Shown piece by piece: positions 1-6,399 of a stretch of DNA of 17,442 bases. The notes beneath the pieces were generated by a model. The model had not been told where the DNA came from. It saw only the letters and a list, made by a program, of their open reading frames with translations, and made no database searches. The stretch spans positions 1 to 17,442 of the forward strand of contig JAJZQR010000097.1 of the NCBI GenBank assembly GCA_021806765.1, read 5' to 3'. Position 1 is the first letter of the stretch. Each line of letters opens with the position of its first letter. This stretch comes from Chloroflexota bacterium (GTDB lineage Bacteria; Chloroflexota; UBA6077). Both the position numbers and the translations under genes were made by a program.

Positions 1-1197
1 GGCAAGCGTTGGACGCTGAGTCCCAAGGAGATAGCGGCTCTGGTGTCGGTTGAGCCAAAGGATGGCACCTCGGCCCCGGTGGTGTCGCTGAAGCAGGACT
101 CCTTGAAGCAGATGGTTGATCGGATCGCTGGCGAGGTGAGCCAGCCGAAGCAGGATGCTCGCCTGGACTGGAACGGTGGCAACATCAAGGTTCTGGTTCC
201 CGGCCAGGATGGTCGTAAGCTGGACACGGCCAAGACGTTGTCTCTGTTGACCGAGGCGGTGTCCGCCGATCGGCGGGTGGTTACCCTGCCGGTGGAGGTG
301 GATGGGGCGATAGGGGGATCCATCGACCCTTCGAAGCTGGGGATCAAGGAGCGGATCGAGTTTGGGCAGACCACCGTTGCGGGGGTGCCAGAAAAGGTGC
401 ACAACATCAAGCTGGCAGCATCCCGGCTGAACGGTGTCGTGGTGAGGCCCGGCGAGATCTTCTCTTTCAACAAGGAATTGGGTCCCACCACCCTGAAATC
501 CGGATATCAGATCGGGTTTGGCATCTCGGTGAACAACGGGGAGATGCAGACCGTGCCTTCCGTCGCGGGGGGGATCTGCCAGGTGGCGACGACCCTGCTT
601 CATTCCGTCTTCTGGGCCGGGTATCAGATCGAGGAGCGCTACCCGCACCTCTACTGGATACCCAACTACGGCAAGCCTCCCAAGGGCATGACCGGCCTGG
701 ATGCCACGGTGGACGACCCGACGCTGGATCTGAAGTTCCTCAACAATACGGACAACTACCTCCTCGTCCAGAGCAAGATCGAGGGCAACACCCTGGAGTT
801 CGACCTCTATGGCACCAAGCCCAACTGGAAGGTCGAGGTTGAAGGACCCATCATCACCAACGTAGTGAAGGCAGACACGAAGACGGTGCGTCAGGAGGAA
901 CCCACCTGGGACGTGGGACGAGAACTCTGGGTGGAGAGTGCCACAGACGGGATGGATGTGGACATAATCCGGCGGGTCACCCAGGGCAGCGACGTCCGAA
1001 CGCTTCACCTGAAGAGCAGATACCAGCCCTCGCAGAACGTCCTGATGGTGGGCACCAAGAAACCCGATCCGAAACCGGCGCCTGCCGCCACACCTTCTGC
1101 GCCAGCACAGCAAGGCCCGACGGCGCCAGCGCCGACTCCAGCACCGGCCGCCCGATCCACAGCCCCCGCTGCGACGGCAACGCCCCGAACGCCCTAG
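1..1197 (+). CDS. VanW/YoaR-family envelope protein, 5'-truncated by window edge
   Basis: The reading frame is open from base 1, so the true start lies upstream. The first visible residues (GKRWTLSPKEIAALVSV) and the stretch up to about residue 100, with 'VPGQDGRKLDTAKTL', resemble the peptidoglycan-binding-like repeat (PG_binding_4) that precedes VanW domains in YoaR-like proteins. The VanW domain follows, with the family signatures 'KVHNIKLAASRLNGVVVRPGEIFSFNKELGP' and 'VPSVAGGICQVATTLLHSVFWAGYQIEERYPH'. The last 45 or so residues are a low-complexity Pro/Ala/Thr tail. Family members are exported and membrane-anchored in cell-wall contexts; the biochemical role of VanW is not established. 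The gene converges on tctA, with about 90 bp between stop codons. The family is clear; the function is not. Confidence 0.85.
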   Translation, partial: GKRWTLSPKEIAALVSVEPKDGTSAPVVSLKQDSLKQMVDRIAGEVSQPKQDARLDWNGGNIKVLVPGQDGRKLDTAKTLSLLTEAVSADRRVVTLPVEVDGAIGGSIDPSKLGIKERIEFGQTTVAGVPEKVHNIKLAASRLNGVVVRPGEIFSFNKELGPTTLKSGYQIGFGISVNNGEMQTVPSVAGGICQVATTLLHSVFWAGYQIEERYPHLYWIPNYGKPPKGMTGLDATVDDPTLDLKFLNNTDNYLLVQSKIEGNTLEFDLYGTKPNWKVEVEGPIITNVVKADTKTVRQEEPTWDVGRELWVESATDGMDVDIIRRVTQGSDVRTLHLKSRYQPSQNVLMVGTKKPDPKPAPAATPSAPAQQGPTAPAPTPAPAARSTAPAATATPRTP

Positions 1198-1207
1198 GGA
1201 TGACTCG

Positions 1208-1271
1208 GGGGAGGGCGAGACTCCTGGAGGGCCGCTCTCCCCTTGCCCGTGAGGCTCGGCAGGAGTCTCAC
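1208..1271. terminator. Two adjacent hairpins between convergent genes, possible bidirectional terminator
   Basis: The first hairpin pairs 1208-1217 with 1233-1242 (10 pairs, one of them G-U). The second pairs 1249-1257 with 1263-1271 (9 pairs, one G-U, 5-nt loop). They lie between the stops of the VanW-type gene (+) and tctA (-). Neither has a good U-tract on either strand, so intrinsic termination is only a suggestion. Confidence 0.35.
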
Positions 1272-1286
1272 CTTCCCATGGATTCT

Positions 1287-2795
1287 CTACGACTCGGACT
1301 CCAGCACCTCCTGTCGCAACCGAGCCGTCCTGCGGCCCTCCAGGGCCGACAGGGCCAGCAGAACCACCACCGCGATGAGCAGCGCCAAGGACATCGGCCG
1401 CGTCAGGAAGATGGTGGGGTCGCCCCCTGACATCACCATGGACTGTCGCAGGGCATTCTCGAACATGTGGGACAGCACCAGGGTGAGCACCACGGGCGCC
1501 GCCGGGATCTCCAGCTTCCTCATGATGAAGCCGATCACCCCGAAGATCACCGAGACCCAGACGTCGATCAAGTTGTTTCGGATGCTGTAAGTTCCGATGA
1601 TGCAGAGGGACAGTACTATCGGCGCCAGGACGGGGTAGGGAACCGTGATCAACCGGGCCCACAACCCCACCAGAGGGAGGTTGAGCACCAGCAGCATCAC
1701 GTTCCCGACGTACATGGAGACGATCAGTCCCCAAACGACCTCCGGGTTCTGATCGAACAGGATCGGACCTGGCCGAACGCCGTGCACCATCAGGGCGCCG
1801 AGCAGCACGGCCAGAGGTGCGGAGGGCGGTATACCCAGCGTGAGCATAGGGATCAACCCTCCCCCGACCGCGGCGTTGTTGGCTCCCTCGGGGGCGGCGA
1901 CCCCTTCGATTACTCCGGTCCCGAACCTCTCCGGGTGTTTGGAGGATCGCCTCTCCAGGTCGTAGGAGAGGAAGGAGGCCACAGTCGGCGATCCACCGGG
2001 GATGATGCCCACGAAGAACCCCAGCACGGAACCGCGAATCAAGGCCGCCGCGGAGTCTTTCCAGTCCTGAAGGGTGGGCAACAACCCCTTCAGCTTGCCG
2101 GAGAAGACCTCCCTCATACTCCCCTCGGCGTTGGACATGATCTCGGCGTAGGCGAAAAGCCCCACAGCCACGCTGATGAAGTCGATACCTCCCAGCAAAT
2201 CCAGGCTGCCGTAGGTGTAACGGGCCAGACCGGTCATGGGGTCCTGGCCAACCATGGCTACCATCAGCCCGAAGACCCCAGCGATAAGCCCCTTGAGCAG
2301 CGACTTGCCCGAGAGCCCGATGATCATGGTCAGGCCCAGCAGCATGAGGGAAAAGTATTCGGGAGGTCCGAAGTCCAGGGCGATGTCGGCCAGAGGGGGT
2401 GCCAGCAGCATCAGACCCATCTGGGAGAAGGTCCCGGCGACAAAGGATGCGATGGCCGCCATGCCAAGGGCTGGGCCAGCCCTTCCCTGTCGGGCCAGCT
2501 TGTAGCCGTCGAGGCAGGTGATGACAGAAGCTGCCTCCCCCGGCACGCTCAGCAGAATGGAGGTGGTGGACCCTCCGTACATGGCGCCGTAGTAGATCCC
2601 TGCCAGCAGAATAATGGCGGAAGCGGGCGGCAGGCCGAGGCTGATGGGGATGAGAATGGCGATACCTGCGGTTGGTCCGATGCCGGGGAGCACGCCGATC
2701 AAAGTGCCAACCAGCACCCCCAGAAAGCAGTACAGCAGATTGATCGGCGAGAGGGCTACCTGGGCTCCGAGGAGCAGATTGCTGAAGACCTCCAT
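1287..2795 (-). CDS. tctA: Tripartite tricarboxylate transporter, large membrane subunit TctA
   Basis: This 502-residue, strongly hydrophobic protein has the normal TctA length. Near the N-terminus it carries the family signature 'GTLIGVLPGIGPTAGIAILIPISLGLPP', followed by 'YYGAMYGGSTTSILLSVPGEAASVITCLDGY'. The second conserved half is seen in 'GIIPGGSPTVASFLSYDLERR' and 'GVAAPEGANNAAVGGGLIPMLTLGIPPSAPLAVLLGALMVHG'. TctA forms the translocation pore of a secondary, ion-driven carboxylate importer fed by the TctC binding protein. Translation probably starts at 2795: an AGAGGGGG ribosome-binding site lies 6 nt upstream, and the tctB stop is 12 nt away, so the two are translated as a unit. It is the last gene of tctC-tctB-tctA. 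The substrate cannot be read from this subunit. Confidence 0.96.
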   Translation of the reverse strand: MEVFSNLLLGAQVALSPINLLYCFLGVLVGTLIGVLPGIGPTAGIAILIPISLGLPPASAIILLAGIYYGAMYGGSTTSILLSVPGEAASVITCLDGYKLARQGRAGPALGMAAIASFVAGTFSQMGLMLLAPPLADIALDFGPPEYFSLMLLGLTMIIGLSGKSLLKGLIAGVFGLMVAMVGQDPMTGLARYTYGSLDLLGGIDFISVAVGLFAYAEIMSNAEGSMREVFSGKLKGLLPTLQDWKDSAAALIRGSVLGFFVGIIPGGSPTVASFLSYDLERRSSKHPERFGTGVIEGVAAPEGANNAAVGGGLIPMLTLGIPPSAPLAVLLGALMVHGVRPGPILFDQNPEVVWGLIVSMYVGNVMLLVLNLPLVGLWARLITVPYPVLAPIVLSLCIIGTYSIRNNLIDVWVSVIFGVIGFIMRKLEIPAAPVVLTLVLSHMFENALRQSMVMSGGDPTIFLTRPMSLALLIAVVVLLALSALEGRRTARLRQEVLESES

Positions 2796-2807
2796 CGGCG
2801 ACCCCCT

Positions 2808-3269
2808 CTACAAGAAGTTGATGACACCCGAGGGAAGGGGAATGTTCAGGAAAACCTTGAACACCCAGTACAAGACCCCGCTGGAGAGGAGAGCCATGGG
2901 GATCGCGAGCCTCCAGCGGTATCGGCCGAGGATCATCATGAGTGCCAACAGGAAAACGAAGGTCGAGACCAGATAACCTGCCGCTTCCAGGATCAGGATG
3001 CTCAGCACCAATCCGCCCAGGATAGCGACATTGTTGGCTAGCCCCCTCCCTTTGGGCCAGGACACCACAGTGTTCTTGGAGGCGGGACGCCCGGTGCCGG
3101 ATAGGAAGAGCAGCGCTGAGAGCAAGAGCATTACCGATCCTAGAAGCAGGGGCATCCAGCCTGCTCCAGGCGCCTTGCCGGCAATCATCGGCATCTTCAG
3201 CGCCTCGGCCACGTAGAGGAGACTGAAGAAGAAGATCATTGCTCCGGTGATCTGATCAAGCCGTTTCAT
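2808..3269 (-). CDS. tctB: Tripartite tricarboxylate transporter, small membrane subunit TctB
   Basis: This is a 153-residue protein with about four membrane segments (first near residues 8-25, then 'WMPLLLGSVMLLLSALLFL', 'NNVAILGGLVLSILILEAAGYLVSTFVFLLALMMILG', and a C-terminal span ending in 'VFLNIPLPSGVINFL'). The N-terminal 'LDQITGAMIFFFSLLYVAEAL' and the C-terminal 'LPxG' ending fit TctB/DUF1468. The subunit accompanies TctA in the membrane; its exact role is unclear. The start chosen is ATG 3269 (MKRLDQI), which has a GGAAGG site about 8 nt upstream. An in-frame ATG at 3290 would begin inside the arm of a perfect inverted repeat and is less likely. The gap to tctC (85 bp) holds that hairpin. 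Confidence 0.9.
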   Translation of the reverse strand: MKRLDQITGAMIFFFSLLYVAEALKMPMIAGKAPGAGWMPLLLGSVMLLLSALLFLSGTGRPASKNTVVSWPKGRGLANNVAILGGLVLSILILEAAGYLVSTFVFLLALMMILGRYRWRLAIPMALLSSGVLYWVFKVFLNIPLPSGVINFL

Positions 3270-3289
3270 GCTGCAACCTTCCGAAGCCA

Positions 3290-3346
3290 TCAGCCTTCAG
3301 CCCTCAGCTGTCCGAATCGTGTTGATCGCTGAGGGCTGAAGGCTGA
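3290..3346. repeat. Perfect 19-bp inverted repeat between tctC and tctB
   Basis: The arms 3290-3308 and 3328-3346 are perfectly complementary, with a 19-nt loop (3309-3327). The arm is built from a GCTGA-GGGCTGA-AGGCTGA theme, which looks like a dispersed intergenic palindrome. In the tct transcript it would fold just 3' of the binding-protein gene, the position where REP-type hairpins protect upstream mRNA in other transporter operons. That role is inferred. Confidence 0.85.
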
Positions 3347-3354
3347 CAGCTTGC

Positions 3355-4467
3355 TTACTGCACTATGCCCAGCTTGTTGGCGATCTCCACCGAGGCCTTG
3401 TACTCGGCATTGATCCAGTCTCGATGCTCCTTTGGACCTTGATAGCCCGGCAGGAAGCCGGCCTTCTCCAGTTGCTCCAGGAACTTGGGGTCCTTGAGGG
3501 CTTCTCTGACGAGGTTGTCCCATGCGGTGACTACGTGGTCGGGCAACTTGCTGGGTCCCCAGAGGTCGACAAAGCCAACTGTATTGTACTGGTCGAAGCC
3601 GGCCTCCTTGCTCGTAGGGATCTCCGGTACCTGCTTGAACCTCTCGGGTGTAGTGACGGCGAGGATCTTCAGCTTCTTGGCTTGGTACAGCGCCAACGCC
3701 TCCGCAAGGTTCTGGGAGACGAAGTCGCAGCTCCCACCCGCCACGGCGGCATGAGCTGGCGCGCCCCCGTCGAAGGTCACTATGGGCACCTTGGCAGGGT
3801 CGATGCCGGCCTGCATCCACAGCTTGGCCGCCGCGAAGGTGGCGAGGCCCGCGTTTCCGGCCGAGGCCAGCTTGTACTTGTCGGGGGCCTTCTTGACGTC
3901 CTCCACCACGTCCTTCAGGCTGTTCCACTTGGAGTCGCCCTTGACGGAGAAGTTCACCGGATTGATGGTAATCCGGTTGATGGCGGTCCCATCCTCCATC
4001 TTGAACGGTGGATTCTTGGTGGCGGCCAGGCCGTAGTAGGTGCTGGGGCCATTGAGGTAGAGGGTGTATCCGTCGGGTTGGGCCTGGAGACCGGCGACGG
4101 TGCCGATGAAGCCTCCGCCACCCGCTTTGTCCGTGACGGTCACGGCGACCTTCCACTTCTCTTGAGCGTAGGCCGCCAGGAATCGCGCCGCCTGGTCGAC
4201 GACCCCACCTGCGGCATAGGGGGAGATCAGTTCGACACTCTTCGTCGGATACTGGGGGGTCTGAGCGGGGGCGCTTTGGGCGGCGGGCTTCGTGGGCTCG
4301 GCAGCCTTGGCAGGCTCGGCGGGCTTAGCAGGTTCCGCAGCCTTGGCCGGTTCGGCGGCCTTAGTCGGAGATGGTGCAGCTGCCGGGGACGAGCAACTTA
4401 CAGTCAGCAGGAGGGCGAGGGCAAGCCCCGAAGTCAGTAAGACGGAGACGATTCTGCCTACAGTCAT
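3355..4467 (-). CDS. tctC: Tripartite tricarboxylate transporter substrate-binding lipoprotein TctC
   Basis: From ATG 4467 (MTVGRIVSVLL) the protein is 370 residues. That start has an AGGGAGG site 6-8 nt upstream; an in-frame ATG at 4485 lacks one. A lipoprotein signal peptide ends with TVS-C25. Next is a low-complexity linker of repeated AEPAK/AEPTK units (about residues 35-68), then the TctC/Bug fold: 'YPTKSVELISPYAAGGVVDQAARFLA', 'VTVTDKAGGGGFIGTVAGLQAQPDGYTLYL', 'DFVSQNLAEALALYQAKKLKILAVTTPERF' and 'GFDQYNTVGFVDLWGPSKLPD'. Bug proteins bind carboxylates such as citrate, tartrate or aromatic acids. The divergent glycerate kinase hints at glycerate, tartrate or another hydroxy acid, but this is inference. 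It is the first gene of the operon and has a long leader. Confidence 0.94.
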   Translation of the reverse strand: MTVGRIVSVLLTSGLALALLLTVSCSSPAAAPSPTKAAEPAKAAEPAKPAEPAKAAEPTKPAAQSAPAQTPQYPTKSVELISPYAAGGVVDQAARFLAAYAQEKWKVAVTVTDKAGGGGFIGTVAGLQAQPDGYTLYLNGPSTYYGLAATKNPPFKMEDGTAINRITINPVNFSVKGDSKWNSLKDVVEDVKKAPDKYKLASAGNAGLATFAAAKLWMQAGIDPAKVPIVTFDGGAPAHAAVAGGSCDFVSQNLAEALALYQAKKLKILAVTTPERFKQVPEIPTSKEAGFDQYNTVGFVDLWGPSKLPDHVVTAWDNLVREALKDPKFLEQLEKAGFLPGYQGPKEHRDWINAEYKASVEIANKLGIVQ

Positions 4468-4494
4468 CGATTGCCTCCCTGTCACGTCGGCGGT

Positions 4495-4509
4495 CGGACG
4501 GACCGTCCG
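4495..4509. promoter_or_regulatory. 15-bp dyad, candidate operator just upstream of tctC
   Basis: CGGACGG-A-CCGTCCG is a perfect 7+1+7 dyad located 28 bp upstream of the chosen tctC start. The single-base centre cannot form an RNA loop, so it fits a protein-binding site better than a hairpin. No regulator gene lies next to it in the window. Confidence 0.35.
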
Positions 4510-4569
4510 CTGACCTCAGCGCGGCACAACAACGCAACCAACTAGGGACGAGACATTCCGACCCAGACG

Positions 4570-4581
4570 GGTTGATCAACC
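4570..4581. promoter_or_regulatory. 12-bp perfect palindrome, candidate operator in the tct/glycerate kinase control region
   Basis: GGTTGATCAACC is a perfect 12-bp palindrome about 100 bp upstream of tctC. A second TGATCA-containing site (CTGATCAAG) lies at 4638-4646. Short symmetric sites of this type are used by GntR- and LacI-like regulators of acid uptake genes. Binding is inferred. Confidence 0.3.
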
Positions 4582-4600
4582 GTGTGTGTACCTGAAGCTA

Positions 4601-4767
4601 CTTGGAGGAGACTGCATCTAGAACCTGATGCATCCGTCTGATCAAGCGGGGAATGGTTGGACTCTGTTCTCACCCCCCTTCGGATAGGTGGGCTTGTGGC
4701 GAAGGCTGCAGCCCGTGAAGGGAGTCGCATGGGTGCCCGACTCAAGGCTGCCTCGAGTTGCGAACAG
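4601..4767 (-). ncRNA. Candidate structured RNA, either tctCBA leader or small RNA
   Basis: Read on the minus strand just downstream of a good promoter, this stretch holds nested, fully Watson-Crick helices. P1 pairs 4762-4767 with 4664-4669. P2a pairs 4746-4751 with 4708-4713, topped by P2b (4738-4743 with 4722-4727, 10-nt loop). P3 pairs 4700-4705 with 4677-4682 (17-nt loop). Together they make a three-way junction. Further 3' is a 14-bp interrupted hairpin (4601-4604/4643-4646, 4609-4612/4636-4639, 4613-4618/4627-4632). No matching riboswitch family was recognised. The 5' end (TGTTCGCAA, later TTGAGTCG) faintly recalls the 5' part of 6S RNA, but overall length and architecture do not match. 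It could be a leader element of tctCBA or an independent small RNA; no terminator follows it. Confidence 0.35.
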
Positions 4768-4771
4768 CTAT

Positions 4772-4800
4772 ATTGTACCCCCCGGATACGGTGATGCCAA
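4772..4800 (-). promoter_or_regulatory. Sigma-70-type promoter reading toward tctC
   Basis: On the minus strand TTGGCA (4795-4800) and TACAAT (4772-4777) are separated by exactly 17 bp. Transcription would start near 4765, directly at the first helix of the structured RNA candidate, and would give tctC an approximately 300-nt leader. Confidence 0.6.
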
Positions 4801-4836
4801 CAGTTACATATGCCGCTGACCCGACTTGGGTGGCGA

Positions 4837-4866
4837 TTGCGGGTCCGAGGCCTCCACCCCTATACT
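4837..4866 (+). promoter_or_regulatory. Possible sigma-70-type promoter for the glycerate kinase
   Basis: TTGCGG (4837-4842) and TATACT (4861-4866) are 18 bp apart on the plus strand, 123 bp before the chosen start codon. The rest of 4867-4988 contains short direct repeats of an ACTCAGCA theme (near 4951-4975) and nothing else recognisable. Confidence 0.4.
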
Positions 4867-4988
4867 GGTGCCCACGAAGGGCTGGGGTTCGCGTTCTGGC
4901 CCCTGGGTTCCGGGGTATTGGCCCATGGGACTCAACACCCGGAATTCGAGACTCAGCATCCAGAACTCAGCACTCGAGGGATGGTGGG

Positions 4989-6350
4989 ATGTATCAGTTC
5001 AGCGATGAACTCCTCAAGTCGGGTCGAATGAACAGGCAACGTCAGGCGGCCCTGGAAATCCTGGCATCGGCACTGGAAGCGGCCGATCCCGGCAAGGCAG
5101 TCAAACGTTTCCTACAACTGCAGGACGAGACCCTTTGGGTGGCCGGTAGGAGTTACGACCTGCGGAGCTACGATCGGATCCTGGTGGTGGGCGCCGGCAA
5201 GGCCGGTTCTGCTATGGCAGCAGCGGTCGAGGAGGTGCTGGGGGACCGAGTGTCCGGTGGCGTGGTTAACGTAAAGTATGGCCACGTGGCCCCGACCAGG
5301 GCGATCAAGATCCACGAAGCGGCCCATCCGGTCCCCGATGAACAGGGACTGGAGGGGACCCGCGAGATGGTGGAGTTGCTGAATAGTGCCGGGCCCAGGG
5401 ATCTGGTGATAACGGTTATCTCTGGCGGTGGGTCGGCCCTGATGGACCTGCCCGTCGAGGGGATCACCCTGGAGCACATGAAGGTGCTGACCGACGCTCT
5501 GCTCAGATCCGGCGCCACGATTAACGAGATCAATACCATCCGCAAGCATCTCTCCCAGGTGAAGGGTGGGGGCCTGGCCCGGATCGCGAGCCCGGCGACA
5601 GTCATCTCGCTGATCCTCTCGGACGTGGTGGGGAACCCTCTGGATTTCATAGCGTCCGGGCCCACCGTGCCCGACACTACCACTTTTAGAGATGCCTGGG
5701 GGGTGCTGGAGAGATACGGCTTGACCGGTGGCGTGCCGCAGCCTATTGTGGAGCGGCTCCGGGCCGGTGTGCGGGGCGAGGTCCCGGACACCCTGAAGGA
5801 GGGGGACGAGGTCTTCGAGAGGGTCCAGAACGTGGTGGTGGCCAGCAACGAGTTGGCCGCCGAGGCTGCCGCAGCCAAGGCACGCGAGTTGGGGTTCAAC
5901 ACGCTGCTGCTCTCCACCTTCGTAGAAGGGGAGGCCCGGGAGGTGGCTAAGGTCTTCACCGCCATCGCACGGGAGGTCGTCGCTTACGGCCGGCCCGTAG
6001 CTCGCCCTGCTTGCGTCATCGCCGGAGGTGAGACTACCGTCACAGTGCGCGGTGACGGCAAGGGCGGTCGGAACCAGGAGATGGCCCTGTCGGCGGCGCT
6101 GAAGATCGCCGGCATGGAGGACGTAATGATCGTGCCTTCTGCTACCGATGGGAACGACGGCCCCACGGACGCGACCGGAGCCATCGCGGATGGCACGACC
6201 GTCGCTCGGGCCAGAGATATGGGTCTGGATCCCGTGGAGTACCTGTCCCGCAACGACGCCTACCACTTCTTCGAGCAGTTGGGCGATCTCATCAAGACCG
6301 GACCGACAAACACCAACGTCAACGACTTGACCTTCGTGTACGTGTTCTAG
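4989..6350 (+). CDS. Glycerate kinase (DUF4147/MOFRL type)
   Basis: The 453-residue product from ATG 4989 (MYQFSDELL) matches the usual length of the GckA/TtuD-type glycerate kinases. An alternative ATG at 5028 (MNRQRQAAL) would give 440 residues. The N-terminal domain shows 'ILASALEAADPGKAV', the nucleotide-site motif VGAGKAG (about 67-73), 'GGVVNVKYGHVAPTRAIKIHEAAHPVPDEQG', and SGGGSALMDLP (about 145-155). 'INTIRKHLSQVKGGGLA' and 'SDVVGNPLDFIASGPTVPD' follow. The C-terminal MOFRL domain has 'GGETTVTVRGDGKGGRNQEMALSAAL', 'ATDGNDGPTDATGAIADG' and the terminal GPTNTNVNDL. It phosphorylates D-glycerate with ATP; most relatives make 2-phosphoglycerate. It is divergent from tctCBA and 49 bp upstream of a glycerate-linked glycosyltransferase. 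Confidence 0.93.
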   Translation: MYQFSDELLKSGRMNRQRQAALEILASALEAADPGKAVKRFLQLQDETLWVAGRSYDLRSYDRILVVGAGKAGSAMAAAVEEVLGDRVSGGVVNVKYGHVAPTRAIKIHEAAHPVPDEQGLEGTREMVELLNSAGPRDLVITVISGGGSALMDLPVEGITLEHMKVLTDALLRSGATINEINTIRKHLSQVKGGGLARIASPATVISLILSDVVGNPLDFIASGPTVPDTTTFRDAWGVLERYGLTGGVPQPIVERLRAGVRGEVPDTLKEGDEVFERVQNVVVASNELAAEAAAAKARELGFNTLLLSTFVEGEAREVAKVFTAIAREVVAYGRPVARPACVIAGGETTVTVRGDGKGGRNQEMALSAALKIAGMEDVMIVPSATDGNDGPTDATGAIADGTTVARARDMGLDPVEYLSRNDAYHFFEQLGDLIKTGPTNTNVNDLTFVYVF

Positions 6351-6363
6351 AGACCGTGGATCT

Positions 6364-6384
6364 CCCTCTCCTCTTGGGAGAGGG
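6364..6384. repeat. 8-bp hairpin immediately upstream of the glycosyltransferase ribosome-binding site
   Basis: CCCTCTCC (6364-6371) pairs perfectly with GGAGAGGG (6377-6384) around a 5-nt loop. The hairpin ends 6 nt before the GGAGG site (6390-6394) used by the ATG at 6400. It resembles the CCCTCTCC/GGAGAGGG dispersed hairpins seen in many genomes. It might attenuate the upstream message or influence translation of the next gene. Confidence 0.6.
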
Positions 6385-6399
6385 GACCTGGAGGCAACC

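Noticed and set aside
1467..3041. Long plus-strand open frame opposite tctA/tctB
   Set aside because: It is a high-GC antisense shadow. The product is Gln/His/Gly-rich with no domain, whereas the minus strand encodes unmistakable TctA and TctB.
4664..4767. Identification of the tctC leader as 6S RNA
   Set aside because: TGTTCGCAA and TTGAGTCG recall the 5' part of 6S RNA, but the element is about 105 nt, lacks a long terminal stem and central bubble, and has no terminator of its own.
4758..4988. 77-residue N-terminal extension of the glycerate kinase
   Set aside because: The extension has no family similarity, no ribosome-binding site at its start, and covers promoter-like and repeat sequence.
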